This document shows positions 38,223-50,457 of a DNA stretch of 64,000 nucleotides, piece after piece. The translations under genes were made by a program, and so were the position numbers. The stretch covers positions 1,800,001-1,864,000 of the forward strand of contig NC_079880.1 in NCBI RefSeq assembly GCF_029227915.1, in the 5' to 3' direction. The first letter of the stretch is position 1; every line of letters begins with the position of its first letter. The notes below the pieces were generated by a model. That model saw nothing but the letters and a program-made list of their open reading frames with translations, was not told the DNA's origin and made no database searches. This DNA is from Hydractinia symbiolongicarpus. Its lineage: Eukaryota > Cnidaria > Hydrozoa > Anthoathecata > Hydractiniidae.

Positions 38223-41033
38223 TGCTTTTATTCAGCGTCTCATCAGAAATGAAAACATTCTTGAAAACTACAAGTCTCATGCGTTTTAGTGGTGAAATAA
38301 TAATTTAAAAAATCGTTTGGGAAATGAGTTTACTTCCTGGGTACTTTCTTTGTATACTTTTGACTATACGGGCCAAGCCCGGGATTTAAGGGATATCGCG
38401 GGTTTTCGTTTGCCGGCGATTAAACTTCTTTTATTCAGCGTCTCATCAAAAATGAAAACATTTTTGAAAACTACAAGTCTCATGCGTTTTAGTGGTGAAA
38501 AAGTAATTTAAAAAATCGTTCGGGAAATGAGTTTACTCCCTGGGTACTTTCTTTGTATACTTTTGACTATACGGGCCGAGTCCGGGATTTACGGGAAATC
38601 GCGGATTTTTGTTTGCCGGCGATTAAACTTCTTTTATCCAGCGTCCCATCAAATATGAAAATATTTTTGAAAACTACAAGTCTCATGCGTTTAGTGGTAA
38701 AAAAATAATAAAAAAAATCGTTCGGGAAATGAGTTTACTCCCTGGGTACTTTCTTTGTATACTTTTGACTATACGGGCCGAGTCCGGGATTTACGGGAAA
38801 TCGCGGATTTTCGTTTGCCGGCGATTAAACTTCTTTTATCCAGCGTCCCATCAAATATGAAAATATTTTTGAAAACTACAAGTCTCATGCGTTTAGTGGT
38901 AAAAAAATAATTTAAAAAATCGTTCTGGAAATGAGTTTACTCACAGGGTACTTTCATTGTATACATTCGACTATACGTGCCAAGCCCGGGATTTACGGGA
39001 AATCGCGGGTTTTCGTTTGCCGGCGATTAAACTTCTTTTATTCAGCGTCTCATCAAAAATGAAAACTTTTTTAAAAACTACAAGTCTTATGCGTTTTAGT
39101 GGTGAAAAAATAATTTAAAAAATCGTTCTGGAAATGAGTTTACTCCCTGGGTACTTTCTTTGTATACTTTTGACTATACGGGCCGAGTCCGGGATTTAAG
39201 GAAATCGCAGATTTTCGTTTGCCGGCGATTAAATTGCTTTTCTTCAGCGTCTCATCAAAAATGAAAACATTTTTAAAAAACTACAAGTCTCATGCGTTTT
39301 AGTGGTGAAAAAATAATTTAAAAAATCGTTCGGGAAATGAGTTTACTCCCTGGGTAGTTTCTTTGTATACTTTTGACTATACGGGCCAAGTCGGGATTTA
39401 CGGGAAATCGCGGGTTTTCGTTTGCCGGCGATTAAACTGCTTTTATTCAGCGTCTCATCAAAAATGAAAACATTTTTGAAAACTACAAGTCTCATGCGTT
39501 TTAGTGGTGAAATAATAATTTAAAAAATCGTTTAAGAAATGAGTTTACTCCCTGGGTACTTTTTTTGTATACTTTTGACTATACGGGCCGAGTCCAGGAT
39601 TTACGGGAAATCGCAGATTTTCGTTTGCCGGCGATTAAATTGCTTTTATTCAGCGTCTCATCAGAAATGAAAACATTCTTGAAAACTACAAGTCTCATGC
39701 GTTTTAGTGGTGAAATAATAATTTAAAAAATCGTTTGGGAAATGAGTTTACTTCCTGGGTACTTTCTTTGTATACTTTTGACTATACGGGCCAAGCCCGG
39801 GATTTAAGGGATATCGCGGGTTTTCGTTTGCCGGCGATTAAACTTCTTTTATTCAGCGTCTCATCAAAAATGAAAACATTTTTGAAAACTACAAGTCTCA
39901 TGCGTTTTAGTGGTGAAAAAGTAATTTAAAAAATCGTTCGGGAAATGAGTTTACTCCCTGGGTACTTTCTTTGTATACTTTTGACTATACGGGCCGAGTC
40001 CGGGATTTACGGGAAATCGCGGATTTTCGTTTGCCGGCGATTAAACTTCTTTTATCCAGCGTCCCATCAAATATGAAAATATTTTTGAAAACTACAAGTC
40101 TCATGCGTTTAGTGGTAAAAAAATAATAAAAAAAATCGTTCGGGAAATGAGTTTACTCCCTGGGTACTTTCTTTGTATACTTTTGACTATACGGGCCGAG
40201 TCCGGGATTTACGGGAAATCGCGGATTTTCGTTTGCCGGCGATTAAACTTCTTTTATCCAGCGTCCCATCAAATATGAAAATATTTTTGAAAACTACAAG
40301 TCTCATGCGTTTAGTGGTAAAAAAATAATTTAAAAAATCGTTCTGGAAATGAGTTTACTCACAGGGTACTTTCATTGTATACATTCGACTATACGTGCCA
40401 AGCCCGGGATTTACGGGAAATCGCGGGTTTTCGTTTGCCGGCGATTAAACTTCTTTTATTCAGCGTCTCATCAAAAATGAAAACTTTTTTAAAAACTACA
40501 AGTCTTATGCGTTTTAGTGGTGAAAAAATAATTTAAAAAATCGTTCTGGAAATGAGTTTACTCCCTGGGTACTTTCTTTGTATACTTTTGACTATACGGG
40601 CCGAGTCCGGGATTTAAGGAAATTGCAGATTTTCGTTTGCCGGCGATTAAATTGATTTTCTTCAGCGTCTCATCAAAAATGAAAACATTTTTAAAAAACT
40701 ACAAGTCTCATGCGTTTTAGTGGTGAAAAAATAATTTAAAAAATCGTTCGGGAAATGAGTTTACTCCCTGGGTAGTTTCTTTGTATACTTTTGACTATAC
40801 GGGCCAAGTCGGGATTTACGGGAAATCGCGGGTTTTCGTTTGCCGGCGATTAAACTGCTTTTATTCAGCGTCTCATCAAAAATGAAAACATTTTTGAAAA
40901 CTACAAGTCTCATGCGTTTTAGTGGTGAAATAATAATTTAAAAAATCGTTTAAGAAATGAGTTTACTCCCTGGGTACTTTTTTTGTATACTTTTGACTAT
41001 ACGGGCCGAGTCCAGGATTTACGGGAAATCGCA
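38223..41033 (+). repeat. Heptameric duplication, two copies of ~1.4 kb
   Basis: Two copies (about 38223-39615 and 39641-41033) are offset by 1418 bp. Shared rare features are CATCAGAAATGAAAAC, AATAATAAAAAAAATCG, ACTTTCATTGTATAC, AAATTG with TTTTCTTCAGCG, ATTTTTAAAAAACTACAAG and CCAAGTCGGG. The second copy differs by AAATTGCAG and AAATTGATTTTC. The short stretch between the copies lies in a mosaic monomer at 39.53-39.73 kb. Confidence 0.88.
39528..39729 (+). repeat. Three-part mosaic monomer at heptamer junction
   Basis: The front is H-type (TCGTTTAAGAAATG, GGTACTTTTTTTG, GAGTCCAGG). The middle is the local F form (GCAGATTTTCG, GATTAAATTGC). The back is the local D form (CATCAGAAATGAAAAC, AACATTCTTG, GTGAAATAATAATTT). 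It sits exactly where the two heptamer copies meet. Confidence 0.8.
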
Positions 41034-43371
41034 GGTTTTTGTTTGCCGGCGATTAAACTTCTTTTATTCAGCGTCTCATCAAAAATGAAAACTTTTTTAA
41101 AAACTACAAGTCTTATGCGTTTTAGTGGTGAAAAAATAATTTAAAAAATCGTTCTGGAAATGAGTTTACTCCCTGGGTACTTTCTTTGTATACTTTTGAC
41201 TATACTGGCCGAGTCCGGGATTTAAGGAAATCGCAGATTTTCGTTTGCCGGCGATTAAACTGCTTTTATTCAGCGTCTCATCAAAAATGAAAACATTTTT
41301 AAAAACTACAAGTCTCATGCGTTTTAGTGGTGAAAAAATAATTTAAAAAATCGTTCGGGAAACGAGTTTACTCCCTGGGTAGTTTCTTTGTATACTTTTG
41401 ACTATACGGGCCAAGCCGGGATTTACGGGAAATCGCGGGTTTTCGTTTGCCGGCGATTAAACTTCTTTTATTCAGCGTCTCATCAAAAATGAAAACATTT
41501 TTAAAAACTACAAGTCTTATGCGTTTTAGTGGTGAAAAAATAATTTAAAAAAAAGTTCTGGAAATGAGTTTACTCACAGGGTACTTTCTTTGTATACATT
41601 CGACTATACGTGCCAAGCCCGGGATTTACGGGAAATCGCGGGTTTTCGTTTGCCGGCGATTAAACTGCTTTTATTCAGCGTCTCATCAGAAATGAAAACA
41701 TTCTTGAAAACTACAAGTCTCATGCGTTTTAGTGGTGAAATAATAATTTAAAAAATCGTTTGGGAAATGAGTTTACTTCCTGGGTACTTTCTTTGTATAC
41801 TTTTGACTATACGGGCCGAGTCCAGGATTTACGGGAAATCGCAGGTTTTCGTTTACCGGCGATTAAACTTCATTTATTCAGCGTCTCATCAAAAATGAAA
41901 ACATTTTTAAAAACTACAAGTTTCATGCGTTTTAGTGGTGAAAAAGTAATTTAAATAATCGTTCGGGAAATGAGTTTACTCCCTGGGTACTTTCTTTCTA
42001 TACTTTTGACTATACGGGCCGAGTCCGGGATTTACGGGAAATCGGGGATTTTCGTTTGCCGGCGATTAAACTTCTTTTATTCAGCGTCCCATCAAATATG
42101 AAAATATTTTTGAAAACTACAAGTCTCATGCGTTTAGTGGTAAAAAAATAATATAAAAAATCGTTCGGGAAATGAGTTTACTCCCTGGGTACTTTCTTTG
42201 TATACTTTTGACTATACGGGCCGAGTCCGGGATTTAAGGAAATCGCAGATTTTCGTTTGCCGGCGATTAAACTGCTTTTATTCAGCGTCTCGTCAAAAAT
42301 GAAAACATTTTTGAAAACTACAAGTCTCATGCGTTTTAGTGGTGAAATAATAATTTAAAAAATCGTTTAAGAAATGAGTTTACTCCCTGGGTACTTTTTT
42401 TGTATACTTTTGACTATACGGGCCGAGTCCAGGATTTACGGGAAATCGCAGGTTTTTGTTTGCCGGCGATTAAACTTCTTTTATTCAGCGTCTCATCAAA
42501 AATGAAAACTTTTTTAAAAACTACAAGTCTTATGCGTTTTAGTGGTGAAAAAATAATTTAAAAAATCGTTCTGGAAATGAGTTTACTACCTGGGTACTTT
42601 CTTTGTATACTTTTGACTATACTGGCCGAGTCCGGGATTTAAGGAAATCGCAGATTTTCGTTTGCCGGCGATTAAACTGCTTTTATTCAGCGTCTCATCA
42701 AAAATGAAAACATTTTTGAAAACTACAAGACTCATGCGTTTTAGTGGTGAAAAAATAATTTAAAAAATCGTTCGGGAAATGAGTTTACTCCCTGGGTAGT
42801 TTCTTTGTATACTTTTGACTATACGGGCCAAGCCGGGATTTACTGGAAATCGCGGGTTTTCGTTTGCCGGCGATTAAACTGCTTTTATTCAGCGTCTCAT
42901 CAAAAATGAAAACATTTTTGAAAACTACAAGTCTCATGCGTTTTAGTGGTGAAATAATAATTTAAAAAATCGTTTAAGAAATGAGTTTACTCCCTGGGTA
43001 CTTTTTTTGTATACTTTTGACTATACGGGCCGAGTCCAGGATTTACGGGAAATCGCAGGTTTTTGTTTGCCGGCGATTAAACTTCTTTTATTCAGCGTCT
43101 CATCAAAAATGAAAACTTTTTTATAAACTACAAGTCTTATGCGTTTTAGTGGTGAAAAAATAATTTAAAAAATCGTTCTGGAAATGAGTTTACTCCCTGG
43201 GTACTTTCTTTGTATACTTTTGACTATACGGGCCGAGTCCGGGATTTAAGGAAATCGCAGATTTTCGTTTGCCGGCGATTAAACTGCTTTTATTCAGCGT
43301 CTCATCAAAAATGAAAACATTTTTGAAAACTACAAGTCTCATGCGTTTTAGTGGTGAAAAAATAATTTAAA

Positions 43372-46300
43372 AAATCGTTCGGGAAATGAGTTTACTCCCT
43401 GGGTAGTTTCTTTGTATACTTTTGACTATACGGGCCAAGCCGGGATTTACGGGAAATCGCGGGTTTTCGTTTGCCGGCGATTAAACTTCTTTTATTCAGC
43501 GTCTCATCAAAAATGAAAATATTTTTGAAAACTACAAGTCTCATGCGTTTAGTGGTAAAAAAATAATATAAAAAATCGTTCGGGAAATGAGTTTACTCCC
43601 TGGGTAGTTTCTTTGTATACTTTTGACTATACGGGCCAAGCCGGGATTTACGGGAAATCGCGGGTTTTCGTTTGCCGGCGATTAAACTTCTTTTATTCAG
43701 CGTCTCATCAAAAATGAAAACATTTTTAAAAACTACAAGTCTTATGCGTTTTAGTGGTGAAAGAATAATTTAAAAAAAAGTTCTGGAAATGAGTTTACTC
43801 ACAGGGTACTTTCTTTGTATACATTCGACTATACGTGCTAAGCCCGGGATTTACGGGAAATCGTGGGTTTTCGTTTGCCGGCGATTAAACTGCTTTTATT
43901 CAGCGTCTCATCAGAAATGAAAACATTCTTGAAAACTACAAGTCTCATGCGTTTTAGTGGTGAAATAATAATTTAAAAAATCGTTTGGGAAATGAGTTTA
44001 CTTCCTGGGTACTTTCTTTGTATACTTTTGACTATACGGGCCGAGTCCAGGATTTACGGGAAATCGCAGGTTTTCGTTTACCGGCGATTAAACTTCATTT
44101 ATTCAGCGTCTCATCAAAAATGAAAACATTTTTAAAAACTACAAGTCTCATGCGTTTTAGTGGTGAAAAAGTAATTTAAATAATCGTTCGGGAAATGAGT
44201 TTACTCCCTGGGTACTTTCTTTGTATACTTTTGACTATACGGGCCGAGTCAGGGATTTACGGGAAATCGGGGATTTTCGTTTGCCGGCGATTAAACTTCT
44301 TTTATTCAGCGTCCCATCAAATATGAAAATATTTTTGAAAACTACAAGTCTCATGCGTTTAGTGGTAAAAAAATAATATAAAAAATCGTTCGGGAAATGA
44401 GTTTACTCCCTGGGTACTTTCTTTGTATACTTTTGACTATACGGGCCGAGTCCAGGATTTACGGGAAATCGCAGGTTTTTGTTTGCCGGCGATTAAACTT
44501 CTTTTATTCAGCGTCTCATCAAAAATGAAATCTTTTTTAAAAACTACAAGTCTCATGCGTTTTAGTGGTGAAATAATAATTTAAAAAATCGTTTGGGAAA
44601 TGAGTTTACTTCCTGGGTACTTTCTTTGTATACTTTTGACTATACGGGCCGAGTCCGGGATTTACGGGAAATCGGGGATTTTCGTTTGCCGGCGATTAAA
44701 CTTCTTTTATTCAGCGTCCCATCAAATATGAAAATATTTTTGAAAACTACAAGTCTCATGCGTTTAGTGGTAAAAAAATAATATAAAAAATCGTTCGGGA
44801 AATGAGTTTACTCCCTGGGTACTTTCTTTGTATACTTTTGACTATACGTGCCAAGCCCGGGATTTACGGGAAATCGCGGGTTTTCGTTTGCCGGCGATTA
44901 AACTGCTTTTATTCAGCGTCTCATCAAAAATGAAAACATTCTTGAAAACTACAAGTCTCATGCGTTTTAGTGGTGAAATAATAATTTAAAAAATCGTTTG
45001 GGAAATGAGTTTACTTCCTGGGTACTTTCTTTGTATACTTTTGACTATACGGGCCAAGCCGGGATTTACGGGAAATCGCGGGTTTTCGTTTGCCGGCGAT
45101 TAAACTTCTTTTATTCAGCGTCTCATCAAAAATGAAAATATTTTTGAAAACTACAAGTCTCATGCGTTTAGTGGTAAAAAAATAATATAAAAAATCGTTC
45201 GGGAAATGAGTTTACTCCCTGGGTAGTTTCTTTGTATACTTTTGACTATACGGGCCAAGCCGGGATTTACGGGAAATCGCGGGTTTTCGTTTGCCGGCGA
45301 TTAAACTTCTTTTATTCAGCGTCTCATCAAAAATGAAAACATTTTTAAAAACTACAAGTCTTATGCGTTTTAGTGGTGAAAGAATAATTTAAAAAAAAGT
45401 TCTGGAAATGAGTTTACTCACAGGGTACTTTCTTTGTATACATTCGACTATACGTGCTAAGCCCGGGATTTACGGGAAATCGTGGGTTTTCGTTTGCCGG
45501 CGATTAAACTGCTTTTATTCAGCGTCTCATCAGAAATGAAAACATTCTTGAAAACTACAAGTCTCATGCGTTTTAGTGGTGAAATAATAATTTAAAAAAT
45601 CGTTTGGGAAATGAGTTTACTTCCTGGGTACTTTCTTTGTATACTTTTGACTATACGGGCCGAGTCCAGGATTTACGGGAAATCGCAGGTTTTCGTTTAC
45701 CGGCGATTAAACTTCATTTATTCAGCGTCTCATCAAAAATGAAAACATTTTTAAAAACTACAAGTCTCATGCGTTTTAGTGGTGAAAAAGTAATTTAAAT
45801 AATCGTTCGGGAAATGAGTTTACTCCCTGGGTACTTTCTTTGTATACTTTTGACTATACGGGCCGAGTCAGGGATTTACGGGAAATCGGGGATTTTCGTT
45901 TGCCGGCGATTAAACTTCTTTTATTCAGCGTCCCATCAAATATGAAAATATTTTTGAAAACTACAAGTCTCATGCGTTTAGTGGTAAAAAAATAATATAA
46001 AAAATCGTTCGGGAAATGAGTTTACTCCCTGGGTACTTTCTTTGTATACTTTTGACTATACGGGCCGAGTCCAGGATTTACGGGAAATCGCAGGTTTTTG
46101 TTTGCCGGCGATTAAACTTCTTTTATTCAGCGTCTCATCAAAAATGAAATCTTTTTTAAAAACTACAAGTCTCATGCGTTTTAGTGGTGAAATAATAATT
46201 TAAAAAATCGTTTGGGAAATGAGTTTACTTCCTGGGTACTTTCTTTGTATACTTTTGACTATACGGGCCGAGTCCGGGATTTACGGGAAATCGGGGATTT

Positions 46301-48431
46301 TCGTTTGCCGGCGATTAAACTTCTTTTATTCAGCGTCCCATCAAATATGAAAATATTTTTGAAAACTACAAGTCTCATGCGTTTAGTGGTAAAAAAATAA
46401 TATAAAAAATCGTTCGGGAAATGAGTTTACTCCCTGGGTACTTTCTTTGTATACTTTTGACTATACGTGCCAAGCCCGGGATTTACGGGAAATCGCGGGT
46501 TTTCGTTTGCCGGCGATTAAACTGCTTTTATTCAGCGTCTCATCAAAAATGAAAACATTCTTGAAAACTACAAGTCTCATGCGTTTTAGTGGTGAAATAA
46601 TAATTTAAAAAATCGTTTGGGAAATGAGTTTACTTCCTGGGTACTTTCTTTGTATACTTTTGACTATACGGGCCAAGCCGGGATTTACGGGAAATCGCGG
46701 GTTTTCGTTTGCCGGCGATTAAACTTCTTTTATTCAGCGTCTCATCAAAAATGAAAATATTTTTGAAAACTACAAGTCTCATGCGTTTAGTGGTAAAAAA
46801 ATAATATAAAAAATCGTTCGGGAAATGAGTTTACTCCCTGGGTAGTTTCTTTGTATACTTTTGACTATACGGGCCAAGCCGGGATTTACGGGAAATCGCG
46901 GGTTTTCGTTTGCCGGCGATTAAACTTCTTTTATTCAGCGTCTCATCAAAAATGAAAACATTTTTAAAAACTACAAGTCTTATGCGTTTTAGTGGTGAAA
47001 GAATAATTTAAAAAAAAGTTCTGGAAATGAGTTTACTCACAGGGTACTTTCTTTGTATACATTCGACTATACGTGCTAAGCCCGGGATTTACGGGAAATC
47101 GCGGGTTTTCGTTTGCCGGCGATTAAACTGCTTTTATTCAGCGTCTCATCAGAAATGAAAACATTCTTGAAAACTACAAGTCTCATGCGTTTTAGTGGTG
47201 AAATAATAATTTAAAAAATCGTTTGGGAAATGAGTTTACTTCCTGGGTACTTTCTTTGTATACTTTTGACTATACGGGCCGAGTCCAGGATTTACGGGAA
47301 ATCGCAGGTTTTCGTTTACCGGCGATTAAACTTCATTTATTCAGCGTCTCATCAAAAATGAAAACATTTTTAAAAACTACAAGTCTCATGCGTTTTAGTG
47401 GTGAAAAAGTAATTTAAATAATCGTTCGGGAAATGAGTTTACTCCCTGGGTACTTTCTTTGTATACTTTTGACTATACGGGCCGAGTCAGGGATTTACGG
47501 GAAATCGGGGATTTTCGTTTGCCGGCGATTAAACTTCTTTTATTCAGCGTCCCATCAAATATGAAAATATTTTTGAAAACTACAAGTCTCATGCGTTTAG
47601 TGGTAAAAAAATAATATAAAAAATCGTTCGGGAAATGAGTTTACTCCCTGGGTACTTTCTTTGTATACTTTTGACTATACGGGCCGAGTCCAGGATTTAC
47701 GGGAAATCGCAGGTTTTTGTTTGCCGGCGATTAAACTTCTTTTATTCAGCGTCTCATCAAAAATGAAAACTTTTTTAAAAACTACAAGTCTCATGCGTTT
47801 TAGTGGTGAAATAATAATTTAAAAAATCGTTTGGGAAATGAGTTTACTTCCTGGGTACTTTCTTTGTATACTTTTGACTATACGGGCCGAGTCCAGGATT
47901 TACGGGAAATCGCAGGTTTTCGTTTGCCAGCGATTAAACTTCATTTATTCAGCGTCTCATCAAAAATGAAAACATTTTTAAAAACTACAAGTCTCATGCG
48001 TTTTAGTGGTGAAAAAGTAATTTAAATAATCGTTCGGGAAATGAGTTTACTCCCTGGGTACTTTCTTTGTATACTTTTGACTATACGGGCCGAGTCCGGG
48101 ATTTACGGGAAATCGGGGATTTTCGTTTGCCGGCGATTAAACTTCTTTTATTCAGCGTCCCATCAAATATGAAAATATTTTTGAAAACTACAAGTCTCAT
48201 GCGTTTAGTGGTAAAAAAATAATATAAAAAATCGTTCGGGAAATGAGTTTACTCCCTGGGTACTTTCTTTGTATACTTTTGACTATACGTGCCAAGCCCG
48301 GGATTTACGGGAAATCGCGGGTTTTCGTTTGCCGGCGATTAAACTGCTTTTATTCAGCGTCTCATCAAAAATGAAAACATTCTTGAAAACTACAAGTCTC
48401 ATGCGTTTTAGTGGTGAAATAATAATTTAAA
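43372..48431 (+). repeat. Octameric HOR (1619 bp, two copies) followed by its nonameric relative
   Basis: Units are 43372-44990 and 44991-46609 (8 monomers each) and 46610-48431 (9 monomers, 1822 bp). Shared private markers are AAAGAATAATTTAAAAAAAAG, ACGTGCTAAGCCC, GTTTACCGGCG and GAGTCAGGG. GTGGGTTTTCG and GAAATCTTTTTT are in the first two units only. The first monomer of each unit has an E-type GC block with a B-type back half, and the last is a D-type back on a plain front. Confidence 0.9.
44586..44787 (+). repeat. C/B fusion monomer in the octamer
   Basis: The front has the C-type TCGTTTGGG and TTTACTTCCTGGG. From GAGTCCGGG onward it is B-type (GGGGATTTTCG, CGTCCCATC, AATATTTTTG, GCGTTTAGTGGTAAAA). 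The nonamer unit has separate complete C (47824-48026) and B (from 48027) monomers at this position. The same fusion is at 46205-46406. Confidence 0.88.
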
Positions 48432-50457
48432 AAATCGTTTGGGAAATGAGTTTACTTCCTGGGTACTTTCTTTGTATACTTTTGACTATACGGGCCGAGT
48501 CCAGGATTTACGGGAAATCGCAGGTTTTCGTTTGCCGGCGATTAAACTTCATTTATTCAGCGTCTCATCAAAAATGAAAACATTTTTAAAAACTACAAGT
48601 CTCATGCGTTTTAGTGGTGAAAAAGTAATTTAAATAATCGTTCGGGAAATGAGTTTACTCCCTGGGTACTTTCTTTGTATACTTTTGACTATACGGGCCG
48701 AGTCCGGGATTTACGGGAAATTGGGGATTTTCGTTTGCCAGCGATTAAACTTCTTTTATTCACCGTCCCATCAAGTATGAAAATATTTTTGAAAACTACA
48801 AGTCTCATGCGTTTAGTGGTAAAAAAATAATATAAAAAATCGTTCGGGAAATGAGTTTACTCCCTGGGTACTTTCTTTGTATACTTTTGACTATACGGGC
48901 CGAGTCCAGGATTTACGGGAAATCGCAGGTTTTCGTTTGCCGGCGATTAAACTTCATTTATTCAGCGTCTCATCAAAAATGAAAACATTTTTGAAAACTA
49001 CAAGTCTCATGCGGTTTAGTGGTGAAAAAATAATTTAAAAAATCGTTCGGGAAATGAGTTTACTCCCTGGGTACTTTCTTTGTATACTTTTGACTATACG
49101 GGCTGAGTCCGGGATTTACGGGAAATCGCGGATTTTCGTTTGCCGGCGATTAAACTTCTTTTATTCAGCGTCCCATCAAATATGAAAATATTTTTGAAAA
49201 CTACAAGTCTCATGCGTTTTAGTGGTGAAATAATAATTTAAAAAATCGTTTGGGAAATGAGTTTACTTCCTGGGTACTTTCTTTGTATACTTTTGACTAT
49301 ACGGCCCGAGTCCAGGATTTACGGGAAATCGCAGGTTTTCGTTTGCCGGCGATTAAACTTCATTTATTCAGCGTCTCATCAAAAATGAAAACAATTTTAA
49401 AAACTACAAGTCTCATGCGTTTAGTGGTAAAAAAATAATATAAAAAATCGTTTGGGAAATGAGTTTACTCCCTGGGTACTTTCTTTGTATACTTTTGACT
49501 ATACGGGCCGAGTCCAGGATTTACGGGAAATCGCAGGTTTTCGTTTGCCGGCGATTAAACTTCATTTATTCAGCGTCTCATCAAAAATGAAAACATTTTT
49601 AAAAACTACAAGTCTCATGCGTTTTAGTGGTGAAAAAGTAATTTAAAAAATCGTTCGGGAAATGAGTTTACTCCCTGGGTACTTTCTTTGTATACTTTTG
49701 ACTATACGGGCCAAGCCCGGGATTTACGGAAAAACGCGGGTTTTAGTTTGCCGGCGATTAAACTTCTTTTATTCAGCGTCTCATAAAAAATGAAAACATT
49801 TTTGAAAACTACAAGTCTCATGCGGTTTAGTGGTGAAAAAATAATTTAAAAAATCGTTCGGGAAATGAGTTTACTCCCTGGGTACTTTCTTTGTATACTT
49901 TTGACTATACGGGCCGAGTCCGGGATTAACGGGAAATCGCGGATTTTCGTTTGCCGGCTATTAAACTTCTTTTATTCAGCGTCCCATCAAATATGAAAAT
50001 ATTTTTGAAAACTACAAGTCTCATGCGTTGAGTGGTAAAAAAATAATATAAAAAATCGTTCGGGAAATGAGTTTACTCCCTGGGTACTTTCTTTGTATAC
50101 TTTTGACTATACGGGTCAAGCCCGGGATTTAAGGGATATCGCGGGTTTTCGTTTGCTGGCGATTAAACTTCTTTTATTCAGCGTCTCATCAAAAATGAAA
50201 ACATTTTTGAAAACTACAAGTCTCATGCGTTTTAGTGGTGAAAAAGTAATTTAAAAAATCGTTCGGGAAATGAGTTTACTCCCTGGGTACTTTCTTTGTA
50301 TACTTTTGACTATACGGGCCGAGTCCGGGATTTACGGGAAATCGCGGATTTTCTTTTGCCGGCGATTAAACTTCTTTTATCCAGCGTCCCATCAAATATG
50401 AAAATATTTTTGAAAACTACAAGTCTCATGCGTTTAGTGGTAAAAAAATAATATAAA

